DNA from: Sandaracinaceae bacterium
GTDB taxonomy: Bacteria > Myxococcota_A > Polyangia > Polyangiales > Sandaracinaceae
Length of the DNA stretch: 64,000 nt
Direction of reading: 5' to 3'
Assembly: GCA_040218145.1 (NCBI GenBank)
Contig: JAVJQK010000126.1
Coordinates: 59,434 to 123,433, forward strand
Below the pieces are notes generated by a model. It made no database searches, was not told where the DNA came from, and saw nothing but the letters and a program-made list of their open reading frames with translations. The first letter of the stretch is position 1. Every line of letters begins with the position of its first letter. Below, one piece after another: positions 20,030 to 31,429 of this stretch. A program made the position numbers and the translations under genes.

Positions 20030-21304
20030 GTGATCCTCGGCCTCACCATCGCTGTCGTCCTCCTCGCGGTCCTGAGCCTCGCGCTCGGGTACGTGCTGTG
20101 GTCGCGCTCGCGCATTCAACGCGGGGTCTGGGCGCGTCTCGATCCGCAGGACACGTCGCGCGACGGCTTCGCGCGCATGGTCGCGCACCTCTCGCTGGGC
20201 GGCCTGGTGGAGGGCAACGCGGTGACGCTCCTGGAGAACGGCGCCTTCTGGGACGCGCTCCGCGAGTCCATCGCGACCGCCGAGCGCTCGGTTCACTTCG
20301 AGACCTTCCTCTGGAAGGCGGGTGAGCTGAGCGCGTCTCTCGTCGACGCCTTCTGCGAGCGCGCTCGGGCCGGCGCCGACGTGCGCCTCATCGTCGACGG
20401 CGAGGGCGGCAAGCTGATGAGCGACGACGAACGCGAGCGGCTGCGCGCGGCCGGCGTGGATCTCCGGCTCTATCGCCCGCGCCGCTTCGCGCATCTCGGC
20501 AGCTACAACGGCCGCGATCACCGCAAGCTCGCGGTCATCGACGGTCGCCTCGCGTTCATCGGAGGCCACTGCGTCACCGACGAGTGGACGGGCGACGCGC
20601 AGGACCGCGAGCACTTCCGCGACATGACCATTCGTCTCGAGGGCCCGGTGGTCAATCACGTGCAGGCCGCGTTCTCCGAGAACTGGACCGAGGTCAGCGG
20701 TCGCCTCCTCGCCGGTGAAGACCACTTCCCCGCGCTCGATCCCGCGGGAGAGGCCAGCGTGCACCTCGCCTACCTGGGCGACGCGAGGCGCGTCTCGGCC
20801 GTCAAGACGCTCCACGTCCTCGCGATCGAGTCCGCGCGCGAGTCGCTCCTCATCATGAACCCGTACTTCCTCCCCGACGACGGCGCGATCGAGGCGCTCG
20901 GCCGCGCCACCGCGCGGGGGGTGAGGGTCCGCGTGATGACGCCGACCCTCGAAGCGACCGACAACCCGCTCGTCGTGCACGCCATGATGCGGGAGCTGCC
21001 CCGGCTGCTGGACGCTGGCCTCGAGGTCTACGGCTACGACCGGACGCTGCTCCATCAGAAGGTGCTCTCGGTCGACGGCTGCTGGTCGGTCGTCGGCTCG
21101 GTGAACTTCGACCCGCGCTCGTTCGAGATCAACGAAGAGATCGCCGCGAGCGTCTTCGATCGAGCCCTGGCGTCGAAGATCGAGGCGGCGTTCGACGCCG
21201 ACGTCGCGCACTGCGTGCGGTACGGGCTCGAGCACGCGGAGAAGCGCTCCGTCGGGTCGCGGCTCGCCGATCACCTCGCCTGGGGGGTGCGTGGCCAGCT
21301 CTGA
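20030..21304 (+). CDS. Phospholipase D/cardiolipin synthase-like protein
   Basis: A 424-residue protein with one N-terminal membrane helix (residues 2-22) and two HKD motifs: HRKLAVID in NGRDHRKLAVIDGRLAFIGG and HQKVLSVD in LLHQKVLSVDGCWSVVGSVN. This fits a ClsA/ClsB-like synthase forming cardiolipin from phosphatidylglycerol at the inner membrane. The GTG start is at 20030. Its 3' end overlaps the next gene by 14 nt. Confidence 0.92.
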   Translation: MILGLTIAVVLLAVLSLALGYVLWSRSRIQRGVWARLDPQDTSRDGFARMVAHLSLGGLVEGNAVTLLENGAFWDALRESIATAERSVHFETFLWKAGELSASLVDAFCERARAGADVRLIVDGEGGKLMSDDERERLRAAGVDLRLYRPRRFAHLGSYNGRDHRKLAVIDGRLAFIGGHCVTDEWTGDAQDREHFRDMTIRLEGPVVNHVQAAFSENWTEVSGRLLAGEDHFPALDPAGEASVHLAYLGDARRVSAVKTLHVLAIESARESLLIMNPYFLPDDGAIEALGRATARGVRVRVMTPTLEATDNPLVVHAMMRELPRLLDAGLEVYGYDRTLLHQKVLSVDGCWSVVGSVNFDPRSFEINEEIAASVFDRALASKIEAAFDADVAHCVRYGLEHAEKRSVGSRLADHLAWGVRGQL

Positions 21305-22007
21305 GCTGCGGGTCGTCACCTGGAACATCCGCACCGGCCGGGGCCTCGACGGGCGCGTGGATCTGGACCGCGTCGCCCGGGTGCTGGCCCCCCTCGACGC
21401 CGAGGTCGTCGCGCTGCAGGAGCTCGACGTAAGCCGGGCGCGAACCCGAGGCGTCGACCAGCCGCGCTGGCTGGCCGAGCGCCTCGGCATGCACGCGACC
21501 TTCTGTGGCGCGGTGGAGGACGCCGATGGTGGTCGCTATGGGCATGCGCTGTTGACGAGGCGCGCGCCCGAGCGCGCCGACGTCACCCTGCTCCCCCGTT
21601 TGCCGCTGCGGGAGCAGCGCGGCGCGATCGACGTCGACGTCCACACCTCTCTCGGCCCCGTCCGCGTGCTGAGCGTGCACCTCGGCCTGCTCGAGCTGGA
21701 GCGCGTGCTCCAGGTCCGCCCGCTCACCGCCATCGCCCGCCGCGCCGAGCGCCCCATGGTGCTGCTGGGCGACCTGAACGCGAGCGCGCAGATGCCGTCG
21801 ATGCGCCTGCTGCGCCGCGCCTTCACCGACGCCTCCGCCCGGACGCCCGCCCACACCTGGCACGCGCGCTTCCCGGTCCGACGCCTCGACTACGCCCTCA
21901 TCCGCGGCCTGCGCAGCGTCGGCAGTCGCGTGCTGTCCGAAGGCGACGCCGCGCGCGCCTCCGATCACCTCCCGCTCGCCGTCGATCTCCGAACGGAGCC
22001 GCCCTGA
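21291..22007 (+). CDS. Endonuclease/exonuclease/phosphatase family protein
   Basis: A 238-residue EEP-superfamily hydrolase: TWNIRTG near residue 9, the metal-binding Glu in VALQELDV, LLGDLNASAQ, and the terminal ASDHLPLAVD. This family often sits beside cardiolipin synthase genes (ybhP-ybhO type pairs), as here with a 14-nt overlap. It may be a phosphodiesterase or a phospholipid hydrolase; the substrate is not evident. Confidence 0.92.
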   Translation: MASSELRVVTWNIRTGRGLDGRVDLDRVARVLAPLDAEVVALQELDVSRARTRGVDQPRWLAERLGMHATFCGAVEDADGGRYGHALLTRRAPERADVTLLPRLPLREQRGAIDVDVHTSLGPVRVLSVHLGLLELERVLQVRPLTAIARRAERPMVLLGDLNASAQMPSMRLLRRAFTDASARTPAHTWHARFPVRRLDYALIRGLRSVGSRVLSEGDAARASDHLPLAVDLRTEPP

Positions 22008-22052
22008 CTTCGTGGCCCCGCTCCATCACGCACGCGTGGTAGTGTTTGCGAC

Positions 22053-22967
22053 ATGCATGTATCACGAGTTGCGTTGGTCGTGACGGCGTCTCTCTGGCTC
22101 TTCCCTTCACTCGCGATGGCTCAGGCCACCAACCCGCCAGATGTGATGAACCTGGAGGACGGCACGTTCCTCCGCGGAACCATCGTGGAGCGGAACGCCG
22201 AGCGAGTCGTGTTCATGCTGCCGACGGGTGAGGTCCGAACCTATCCCATGGATGAAGTGCGGTCGGTCGGACCAGTGTCCGCGTCGCTGGAGCCTCAGCC
22301 CGTGGCGCCCGTGCCAATGGCGTCGGAACCCGCCACGCCGGAACCCGCCACGCCGGAACCCGCCACCCCGGAACCCGCGGCGCCGCCGGCGGGGGTCGCT
22401 CCTCAGCCACCCGTCTCCGAGGGGGTCGCGCCGCCGCTGTCCCCGTATGACGATGCAGATGCGTCCAACGAGACGGCCAGGATCCGCGTCGTCACGGACC
22501 AGGAGGGGCTCTCCCTGCAGCGGATGAGCGGAAGCGGCACCTTGTCGGTGATGGGCGGCGGCGCCCTGGGCACCGCGAGGGTCGACACCTTCGATGTCAT
22601 GTGCAATGCGCCTTGTGACATGGACGTCGAGCCCGGTACTTATCAGTTCGGCGTGGCGCAAGGCGACGGGAGCGCCCTCCGCGCGGGAGCACCCATCGAC
22701 CTCCTCTCCGATACGACCCTGTCGATCGCGTTCGACGACCGGAGCCGATTGCGCGTGGGTGGCTGGTTCATCTACGCAGCTGGGGCGGGGGGCGGAGCGG
22801 CGCTCGTAATGGGCGGTGTGCTCCAGGGCCCCGGCATCATCGACGTGCCCCTTCTGGTGACCGGTATCGTCATCGCGCTCGCCGGTTCCATCACGGGGCT
22901 CGTGCTGGCCTTCCTCGGAGACGTCGCGTCGGTCGACGTGATCGACGCTGAGGGCGTCCACTTCTGA
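22053..22967 (+). CDS. Secreted/envelope protein with PEPAT repeats
   Basis: A 304-residue protein: signal peptide ending SLAMAQA, a small beta domain (LEDGTFLRGTIVERNAERV) that may be an LSm/SH3-like barrel, a Pro-rich linker of PATPE repeats (residues 90-130), a beta domain with two Cys (MCNAPCDMD), and two C-terminal hydrophobic helices. This plan of signal peptide, DUF-like beta domains and paired membrane helices recurs in myxobacterial envelope proteins. Function unknown. Confidence 0.75.
   Translation: MHVSRVALVVTASLWLFPSLAMAQATNPPDVMNLEDGTFLRGTIVERNAERVVFMLPTGEVRTYPMDEVRSVGPVSASLEPQPVAPVPMASEPATPEPATPEPATPEPAAPPAGVAPQPPVSEGVAPPLSPYDDADASNETARIRVVTDQEGLSLQRMSGSGTLSVMGGGALGTARVDTFDVMCNAPCDMDVEPGTYQFGVAQGDGSALRAGAPIDLLSDTTLSIAFDDRSRLRVGGWFIYAAGAGGGAALVMGGVLQGPGIIDVPLLVTGIVIALAGSITGLVLAFLGDVASVDVIDAEGVHF
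22326..22380 (+). repeat. 15-bp tandem repeat coding the PATPE linker
   Basis: Units GAACCCGCCACGCCG at 22326, 22341 and, with one change, 22356, followed by a partial unit. They encode the EPATP linker and could change copy number by slippage. Confidence 0.85.
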
Positions 22968-22973
22968 GGCCGA

Positions 22974-24032
22974 TCACAGGCTGAGGCGTGCGCGGATGGT
23001 GCCGGTCCACTCGCCCACCGTGGGCCAGTAGTCGAGGTCGGCCACCATCGCGATCACCGGCACCTGAACGCCGACGCGCATGCGGAAGGCGGCGTCGGGA
23101 TCGCGGTCTCCGAGCTGTCGGAAGACGACGCCGGTCCCCGCGAGCACGCCGGGGAGCAGGAGCACCAAGGGGGTGGCGGCTTCGAACACGACCGACTCCA
23201 TGATGGAGTGGAAGTCGGTCTCGAAGGCGGCGGAGAGGAAGAAGAAGTCGGTGATGCCGAGCTCGTACGAGGCGGCCATCGAGAAGCGCGCGTCCTCATC
23301 GGTCTCCTCCAGGCGCATCGCGGCGCCGACGTAGAGGGCGGGGCCGCCGGGCTGGAGCGGGAGGTCGCTCGGGGCGTCCGGCTGGAGAGACAGGCCCACC
23401 GCCGCGTTCGGGACCTCGCGCGCGACGACGCCGTGCACCTCCTCACCGGCCAGGGTCACGCGCACCCGCCCGGCGTTTCGTGCGTCGACGCGGACGGGGC
23501 CGCGCACCTCGACCGCAGGGCCCTCGACCAGGACGCCGCTCACGCCGTCTCCGCTCCGGCGAAGCTCCCGGGACTCCCCGAGCAGCACGTGCCGCATGAC
23601 CATGGGGGACATCATCAGGTAGAGGCCGGACGCGACCCTCGTCTGAAGGCCGCGGGAGGCGTTCATGTGCACCGAGACGCGCTCTCCACGCCCGAGCTCG
23701 AGCGGCGCCTCGAGCGGTGCGCCGTCGCCATCGATCAACGTGACCGCGCCGGCCTGGCTCTCGGCCTGCTCGAGCCGGTCCAGGCGCACGGGACCGACGG
23801 CGACGAGCGTGAAGCGGGCGTCGACCTCGCAGCGCCCACCCGGCGCCGGGTGCCCGGACACGTCGCAGGAGACGGTGACGGAGACGTCCTCGAGGGCCGC
23901 GTGTCCGTTCGCGACGAGCGCGGTCAAGGGGACCGGGGGCGCGGGAGGAGGCGGGGCCGCGGCGGCGAACGCGACGCTCGGGGAGACCCAGAGGAGGAAG
24001 CAGACGAGGCAACGCATGACAGCCCAACGCAC
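22974..24032 (-). CDS. Hypothetical exported protein
   Basis: A 352-residue protein with a clear signal peptide (MRCLVCFLLWVSPSVAFAAAA), a beta-rich N-terminal domain carrying two Cys (VSCDVSGHPAPGGRC), and a C-terminal part of alternating hydrophobic strands (AASYELGITDFFFLSAAFE, GVQVPVIAMVADLDYWP) that suggests an outer-membrane beta-barrel-like segment. No family recognised. It converges with the PATPE protein 6 nt away. Confidence 0.7.
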   Translation of the reverse strand: MRWAVMRCLVCFLLWVSPSVAFAAAAPPPPAPPVPLTALVANGHAALEDVSVTVSCDVSGHPAPGGRCEVDARFTLVAVGPVRLDRLEQAESQAGAVTLIDGDGAPLEAPLELGRGERVSVHMNASRGLQTRVASGLYLMMSPMVMRHVLLGESRELRRSGDGVSGVLVEGPAVEVRGPVRVDARNAGRVRVTLAGEEVHGVVAREVPNAAVGLSLQPDAPSDLPLQPGGPALYVGAAMRLEETDEDARFSMAASYELGITDFFFLSAAFETDFHSIMESVVFEAATPLVLLLPGVLAGTGVVFRQLGDRDPDAAFRMRVGVQVPVIAMVADLDYWPTVGEWTGTIRARLSL

Positions 24033-24046
24033 ACGCGGGTCGCGGC

Positions 24047-25591
24047 TTACACGCCGCCGCGTCTCTTCTGCACGATCGCCTTCAGCTGGTCGAGCTCAGC
24101 GCGGCCCAGCTCCCGGACGACGACCAGCGCGGCGAGGTAGGCGAAGAACCCGGCCGCCAGCGCGCCGAGCGCCGTGAGGCCCGTCTCGTGCGGGACGAAG
24201 CGCGCGACCGCGAAGCCGACGCCGCCCGCCAGCAGGCCCCGCAGGGCGGTCAGGGGAGGGATGAACGCGCCGAACGCGCGCCAGACCGCGAGGCCCACCA
24301 GGAGCAGCGCCACGCCGGTCCCGAGGCTCGTGCCGGCCGCGGTGGCGATCAGCGCGTCGTGCCCGTCGATGCCGGCCAGCGGGATGGCCAAGCGGGTGGC
24401 GACCAGCACCACCACGAGCGAGATGACGGCGAGGATGGCGGCCAGCCCGGGTCGGCCGCCGCCCGTGAGGATGGTCGCGCCGATCACGAAGAGGGCGAAC
24501 GCGACCATGCCGAAGACCAGGACGCCCAGCGCGTCCGCGCCCGCGAGGTAGGCCTCCGGGTAGGCGATGCGCATCACGCCCGACGCCGCCCCACCGATGG
24601 GCGTCGCGATCGCGAGCAGCACCAGCAGCGAGAAGCGCGTCGCGCCGTGGATGTAGCGCTTCGTCGCCTCCTGGTCGCCGAGGCTGGTGGCCCGGCTGAC
24701 GAAGGGGAACACGATGAAGGTCACGCTGAGGATCAGCTGATACGGCACGAACGCGAAGGTCTGCGCGGCGCGGTAGTAGCCCGCGAGCACGTCGGCGACG
24801 TCGGTGGCCGGATCGCTCGTCATGCCCTGGGCGAGCGCCAGCTCGGTCGCGGTGCGCTTGAGGACCTGCAGATCGATCTGGAGCATCCCGTTGAGCGCGG
24901 CCTGGTAGAGCCAGATCGGCGCCATGAAGACCAGCCAGCGCTTCAGCGGGATCTCACCGCCCGACTTGCCGAGCCCGACCACGACCAGCCCCACCAGGAG
25001 GATGCCGCCCGCGGCCAGCCCGAAGCCGCCCATCGCGCCCAGCGCGCCGATGCCGAGCGCGGCGCCGCCGAGCAGCCCCGCCGTGCGCAGGACCGAGAAG
25101 GTCATGTCGAGGCGCGCCTGGTGCGAGAAGCGCCGCCGCCCGTTCAGGCTCCCGACCAGCGTCGCGTAGAGCGCGTAGGCGAAGACCACACCCCCGGCGA
25201 TGCGGATCAGCGGCGTGAGCGCCGCGTCCAGGAGCGCCTGCTCCGCGATCAGCGGCGCGGCCAGCGCGAGACCTCCGCCGAGCGCGGTGCCAACGAACAG
25301 CTGCAGCAGCAGGCCCTGCCGGAGCGTCTGCCCGGCGCGCGTCTCGTCCTCGCTCACCAGCTTGCTCACCGTCTGCACGGTCGAGGCGACGAGCACGTTG
25401 TTGAGGATGGAGGCGGCGCCGAAGGCCACCGAGAACAGGCCGAAGACCTGCTCGGAGCCGAAGAGCCGCGGGAGGGAGAGGGCGACCGCGTAGGCCGTCA
25501 CGATGAAGACGATCTTGCCGGACGCGACCCAGACCAGGCCGCGCCCCGCGTGACGCGCCTCTTCGCGCTCGCTCTCGGCCTCGTTGCCCAA
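24047..25591 (-). CDS. MOP/MVF-superfamily polysaccharide flippase-like protein
   Basis: A 514-residue integral membrane protein with about 14 hydrophobic segments. It resembles Wzx/MurJ-type exporters: an early helix GKIVFIVTAYAVALSLPRLFG, repeated Gly-rich helices, and VTFIVFPFVSRATS in the middle, a motif typical of the superfamily. It probably flips a lipid-linked saccharide across the inner membrane. The start is taken as TTG 25591; upstream residues overlap the divergent channel promoter region and look non-coding. Confidence 0.85.
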   Translation of the reverse strand: MGNEAESEREEARHAGRGLVWVASGKIVFIVTAYAVALSLPRLFGSEQVFGLFSVAFGAASILNNVLVASTVQTVSKLVSEDETRAGQTLRQGLLLQLFVGTALGGGLALAAPLIAEQALLDAALTPLIRIAGGVVFAYALYATLVGSLNGRRRFSHQARLDMTFSVLRTAGLLGGAALGIGALGAMGGFGLAAGGILLVGLVVVGLGKSGGEIPLKRWLVFMAPIWLYQAALNGMLQIDLQVLKRTATELALAQGMTSDPATDVADVLAGYYRAAQTFAFVPYQLILSVTFIVFPFVSRATSLGDQEATKRYIHGATRFSLLVLLAIATPIGGAASGVMRIAYPEAYLAGADALGVLVFGMVAFALFVIGATILTGGGRPGLAAILAVISLVVVLVATRLAIPLAGIDGHDALIATAAGTSLGTGVALLLVGLAVWRAFGAFIPPLTALRGLLAGGVGFAVARFVPHETGLTALGALAAGFFAYLAALVVVRELGRAELDQLKAIVQKRRGGV

Positions 25592-25673
25592 GGGGTGGCG
25601 GTTGTACCTCGCGTCGCGTCGCCGCGCCGCCGCTCTCTTGACACGGCCCCGCCTGGGAGGCGCCAATGCCGTC

Positions 25674-26762
25674 GTGGCTCGCGGCGACCAGCGCGACATC
25701 TTTCGTGGCCGCCTGATCCTCGCGGGCGTGCTGCTCGGCGGCGTCCTGCTCGTCGGGGGCGGCGGCTATTACGTGCTCGGCGAGGGCCGCTGGAACGCCG
25801 AGGAGATCTTCTACTTCACAATCATCACCCTCAGCACCGTCGGCTTCGGCGAGACCCTGCCGGGGATGAACGACGTCCCCTACGCGCGCCTGTGGACGAT
25901 CTTCTTGATCATCATGGGCAGCGGGACCCTGCTCTACTTCATCTCGACCCTGACCGCCTTCATCGTCGAAGGTGACATCCAGGGCGCAATCCGGCGAAAC
26001 CGCATGCAGAAGCGCATCGACCACCTCTCGGGCCACTACATCGTGTGCGGCGTCGGCAGCACCGGCATCCACTGCGTCGAAGAGCTCATCAACACCCACA
26101 CCTCGTTCGTGGTGATCGATCGCGACGAGGAGCGGCTGCTGACCCTCGCCGACAAGTTCGGCCACCAGCACTTCCTCTACGTGGTCGGCGACGCGACCGA
26201 AGACGAGATCCTGATCAGCGCCGGGCTCGACCGCGCGGTGGGGGTCATCTCGACCCTGACCGACGACAAGGACAACCTCTACGTCACCGTCACCGCCTAC
26301 CAGCTGGAGCGGAAGCGCGCCGAGGCGGGCGAGTTCCGCATCGTCTCGAAGTCCATCGACCCCACCGCGCGCGGCAAGCTCCTCGCGGCCGGGGCGACGC
26401 GCGTCGTCTCTCCGTCCGAGATCGGCGGCATGCGCATGGTCAGCGAGATGGTGCGCCCCGCGGTGGTCGAGTTCCTCGACCTGATGCTGCGCGACCCCGA
26501 GAAGAACCTCCGGATCGAGGAGGTCTCGATCCCGGACGAGTCGCCGCTCATCGGGGTGCGCCTGCGCGACACCGCGATCCGCGCGCGGACCAAGGTCCTG
26601 GTCATCGCCGTGAAGCACGGAGGCGACGAGCCCCGCTACACGTACAACCCGGGGCCCGACCTCGAGATCGAGCACGGGATGATCCTGATCGTGCTCGCGG
26701 AGACGGTCGAGATGAACAAGCTCCGCGACGGGATCTTCGACGGCAGCATCGGTCGCCTCTGA
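25674..26762 (+). CDS. Potassium channel with RCK (TrkA-N/TrkA-C) domains
   Basis: A two-helix potassium channel: TM1 near residues 10-32, pore helix and filter ITLSTVGFGE, TM2 WTIFLIIMGSGTLLYFIST, then a TrkA-N Rossmann domain (YIVCGVGSTGIHCVEEL) and a TrkA-C domain (LRIEEVSIPDESPLIGVRLR). The filter TVGFGE is a known K+ variant of TVGYGD. The start is uncertain: GTG 25674 fits best, TTG 25638 and 25584 are in frame. Coordinates give 362 residues. It is divergent from the flippase. Confidence 0.92.
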   Translation: MARGDQRDIFRGRLILAGVLLGGVLLVGGGGYYVLGEGRWNAEEIFYFTIITLSTVGFGETLPGMNDVPYARLWTIFLIIMGSGTLLYFISTLTAFIVEGDIQGAIRRNRMQKRIDHLSGHYIVCGVGSTGIHCVEELINTHTSFVVIDRDEERLLTLADKFGHQHFLYVVGDATEDEILISAGLDRAVGVISTLTDDKDNLYVTVTAYQLERKRAEAGEFRIVSKSIDPTARGKLLAAGATRVVSPSEIGGMRMVSEMVRPAVVEFLDLMLRDPEKNLRIEEVSIPDESPLIGVRLRDTAIRARTKVLVIAVKHGGDEPRYTYNPGPDLEIEHGMILIVLAETVEMNKLRDGIFDGSIGRL

Positions 26763-27061
26763 GCTCCGCGTTCACGCGGACGGTTGACATCGTGTCATCC
26801 ATTGCCAAGTTGTGCCATGCGGACGCGGAGTGAGCCGACCGAGCGTCACGGCAATCCACTGTTATCGTTGGTAATTCTCAGGGGTTGACCCCTACCTTCG
26901 GGTGATTAGATTCGGCCGCGCCCCCTCCGGGGTGCCACTTCTACGCGGGCCTCCTCCACCCCGAGCGGGCCGCGCGGATCACCACCGTCATCCCTGCGAC
27001 TTGCCGCGCGGGCGCCTTCGTGAGAAGGGCCCTGCCGAGCAAACCGAGAAGGAATCAGAGT
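26763..27061. other. dnaK upstream region
   Basis: About 300 bp without a gene. It holds the dnaK promoter at 26885-26912 and a second -35-like TTGACA at 26784 lacking a good -10. No CIRCE element (TTAGCACTC inverted repeat) is seen. A GAAGGAAT ribosome site precedes the dnaK ATG. Confidence 0.6.
26885..26912 (+). promoter_or_regulatory. Candidate sigma70 promoter of dnaK
   Basis: TTGACC at 26885-26890 and TAGATT at 26907-26912 with a 16-nt spacer, about 150 bp before the dnaK ATG. Confidence 0.55.
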
Positions 27062-28966
<1,905 letters not shown>

Positions 28967-28985
28967 GCCTCCCGGCTCTCCCCCG

Positions 28986-29019
28986 CGACGGCGCTCTCAT
29001 CTCTGGTGAGGGCGCCGTT
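28986..29019 (+). terminator. Possible dnaK terminator hairpin
   Basis: An imperfect stem pairs ACGGCGCTCTCA with TGAGGGCGCCGT just after dnaK. The following T-run is weak, so it may be a Rho-assisted end. Confidence 0.4.
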
Positions 29020-29170
29020 CGCAATTGATGGGCTCGCCGTGGCCTCCTGTCGGGAGTCCCATGCGTACTGCTACTCTTGCGGTTGCTCGGTGGTGAACAG
29101 AGCGTGTGCAGGCGCTCGCCTTCAGGGCAGGCGCAGTAGCGTGCTTCATGCGAGGCAGGTAGAAGACATC

Positions 29171-29548
29171 ATGGGAAGATGCGGGCATCTGCCGTGGGAC
29201 AGCGACGCGGCTCTCGACTCCGCCTCTACTGAGCTGCGCACGCTCTGTGAGTGGGTCGAGAGCGTCCTGTCGAGACCGCTCGGGCCGAACTCGACCGAGG
29301 CTGACCTGTCGCTAGCATTCCTTGCGTGCGACTTCCTCTGCAGGCTTGCTCCCTACTGGGAGTGTGAGGGCCTCGAAGCCGCCATGGACTCAGCGTTCCT
29401 TCGGCTCGATGAGCTCCAGCATTTCCCCGACGGCTTTGTGCGTGATCCGTCCTACCTGCTGAAACTCAGGAGTGCATTCGAGGCGTACCGAGACGCCGAC
29501 CCACTGCGCATCGAGGGCGTCCCGCTGCCACCGGGCTCACCACGTTGA
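29171..29548 (+). CDS. DUF4259-like accessory protein
   Basis: A 125-residue protein starting at ATG 29171. The opening MGRCGHLPWDSDAALD resembles the DUF4259 signature (MGxWGxxxFxNDxAxD), and the rest is helical with several Cys and Trp. DUF4259 proteins are common orphan genes and sometimes look like immunity proteins. Base composition is clearly lower in GC than the neighbours, suggesting transfer. The in-frame extension back to 29006 is not supported. Confidence 0.5.
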   Translation: MGRCGHLPWDSDAALDSASTELRTLCEWVESVLSRPLGPNSTEADLSLAFLACDFLCRLAPYWECEGLEAAMDSAFLRLDELQHFPDGFVRDPSYLLKLRSAFEAYRDADPLRIEGVPLPPGSPR

Positions 29549-29620
29549 CGGGCACTACCGTCCCATGCGCTCCTTACCCGCCGGGCTTGTGCATGCCCTG
29601 GCAATGGAGCCTCTGAACTC

Positions 29621-29959
29621 ATGCCATTCGACATGTCCCAGATATCTCGAGCAGTCCGAATAGCTGCCGCAAGAGAATGGAACGACCCTGGCTCTCTGTC
29701 GAACGCTGTCTCGGCGTCTGTCCCCGAAGATGCCCGTGAGGGCTTCGTGGTTCTCGCTGACTTCAGTGGAGTGTGCGTCTTGGACCCCCGGGGTGTGTTC
29801 CGTGCTTTCGAGCACGATGGCCGCGCTGAGGTGGAGCAGTTGCGCTCTTCTATCCTACGAAGTGCTTTGCTTCGTCTCAGCGAGACATACCCCGAACTGG
29901 CGCAACTTCTGGTGAGCTCAGGTGTGTCGTCCCGGAGAGAGCGATACACACAGGAATGA
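29621..29959 (+). CDS. Hypothetical accessory protein
   Basis: A 112-residue protein starting at ATG 29621 with a short GGAG upstream. It has an amphipathic helical N-terminus, a central strand pattern (EGFVVLADFSGVCVLDPRG) and a helical C-terminus. No family recognised. Like the preceding gene it has lower GC and looser codon use; the pair could be an accessory or immunity-type insertion after dnaK. Confidence 0.45.
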   Translation: MPFDMSQISRAVRIAAAREWNDPGSLSNAVSASVPEDAREGFVVLADFSGVCVLDPRGVFRAFEHDGRAEVEQLRSSILRSALLRLSETYPELAQLLVSSGVSSRRERYTQE

Positions 29960-30070
29960 ATCTGTCCAACTGGTATGTGAGCGTGTTCTCTCGTCCGAAG
30001 TGCGGGCGACCCCACCACGAGGGCGCGGACCAGCACTGCCGTCGCCTCGACTTCGCGCTCTGTCCCTGAG

Positions 30071-31429
30071 CTACCTCGCGTACAGCGCGTCGAGAGTCTC
30101 GAAGAAGGCGTCGGCTCGCATCCACCGGTCGAGGGGGGCCTCGTGGCGATCCGGGTCCGGCTCGCCTTCGGTCACGTGCAGGCGGACGCGCGGCCCGCGC
30201 ACCTGGACCTCGAGGCGGGTCGAGCTCTCGCGCGCGGCGCTCTCCCCGGCCCAGGTGGGGGGCGGCACCTCCTCTTCGGTCTCGAACGAGCGGCACCACA
30301 CGTCCTGGCGGCTCTCGCCGCGGCCGCCGAGGTCCACGCGTGCGCAGCGCAGGGCGCCGTCCTCCTCGCGGCAGAGCGCCGCCCCGTAGCCTACGCCCAC
30401 CGAGGAGAACGAGGCGAAGCAGTCCGGCCCCGTCTCGCCCTCGGGTGGGTCGAGCAGCATCTCGGAGCCCTCCTCGAAGCGCTCCTCGTAGCGGAACAGG
30501 AGCCACCCGTTCTCCAGCCGCGTCGCCTCGCCGCCGCGGAGCTGACCCTCGCCGCTGTGGCCGTGATCCGTGTTGTCCTCGATGTGCTCGAGCACGAAGA
30601 AGACCGCGAAGCCCTCCGCGCGTCGGACGGCGAGCAGGTAGCTCACCTCCTCGGTGGGCGCGGTGACGTAGCTCTGCGAGAGCCACGCCGCCTCGGGCAC
30701 GTCCCCGGAGCCTGGTACCCGGTTCAGCACGTCGACGGGGCTCACGCACTCGTCGCATTCGCCGGTGAAGCGGCACTCCTCGTCGGTGCAATCGCGGGGC
30801 GCGGCCAGCCGCTCGACCAGCGCGTCGACCGAGTCCACCGGGAAGCCCTCGCCGGGCCGCCGCTCGACCCCCGACACCGCGCGCAGCCGCTCGCGCACTA
30901 CCGCGCTGTCGCGCAGCTCGAGCGACTCCTCGTAGTACGGCTCCGCCTCCGAGGCGTCCTCCTGGCGCTCGAGCAGGCGACCCATGTTGTAGAGGCACAT
31001 CGCCGCGGGCTCGACCAGCCGCGGAGGCAGCCGGCTCGTGTCGCCGTAGAGGCTCAGCCCGCGGTCCAGGTGCCGCTCCGCGGCGACCGCGTCGGCGTCG
31101 GTCAGGAGATAGCCCAACTCGCAGTGCAGCCTCGGATCTCGCGGCGCGAGCGCGACCGCGGCCCGGAACCGCTCGATCGCCCGCTCGTTCTCGCCCGCCC
31201 GGGCCGCCGCCCGACCCTCGCGCACCAGCCGCCGGGTCCGCTGCGTGGTCGCGACCGGCGGCGGCGTAGGCCTGCCCGTCGGCTCGACCTCCGCCGGCGC
31301 CCCCTCCTCCTCCGCAGCCGGCGAGGCCGCGACCTCCTCGGCCTCCGGGGAAGGCGTTGGCTCGGCGTCGGGCTCGTCGCAGCCACCGAGCACCAGGAGG
31401 GCGACGAGGAGAGCGCGTACGGCGGTCAT
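30071..31429 (-). CDS. TPR lipoprotein
   Basis: A 452-residue lipoprotein: signal peptide with lipobox VLGGC (Cys17), a long acidic/Pro linker, TPR helices near residues 68-165 (ARAGENERAIERFRAAVALAP and GRLLERQEDASEAEPYYEES), then a C-terminal beta-rich domain with paired Cys (CTDEECRFTGECDEC). ATG 31429 directly precedes the signal peptide; the frame's extension to 31798 belongs to a decayed methyltransferase remnant. Envelope-located; function unknown. Confidence 0.8.
   Translation of the reverse strand: MTAVRALLVALLVLGGCDEPDAEPTPSPEAEEVAASPAAEEEGAPAEVEPTGRPTPPPVATTQRTRRLVREGRAAARAGENERAIERFRAAVALAPRDPRLHCELGYLLTDADAVAAERHLDRGLSLYGDTSRLPPRLVEPAAMCLYNMGRLLERQEDASEAEPYYEESLELRDSAVVRERLRAVSGVERRPGEGFPVDSVDALVERLAAPRDCTDEECRFTGECDECVSPVDVLNRVPGSGDVPEAAWLSQSYVTAPTEEVSYLLAVRRAEGFAVFFVLEHIEDNTDHGHSGEGQLRGGEATRLENGWLLFRYEERFEEGSEMLLDPPEGETGPDCFASFSSVGVGYGAALCREEDGALRCARVDLGGRGESRQDVWCRSFETEEEVPPPTWAGESAARESSTRLEVQVRGPRVRLHVTEGEPDPDRHEAPLDRWMRADAFFETLDALYAR

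Noticed and set aside
26763..27061. CIRCE or sigma32 control of dnaK
   Set aside because: No TTAGCACTC inverted repeat and no CTTGAA/CCCCAT pair at proper spacing; a sigma70-like promoter explains the region.
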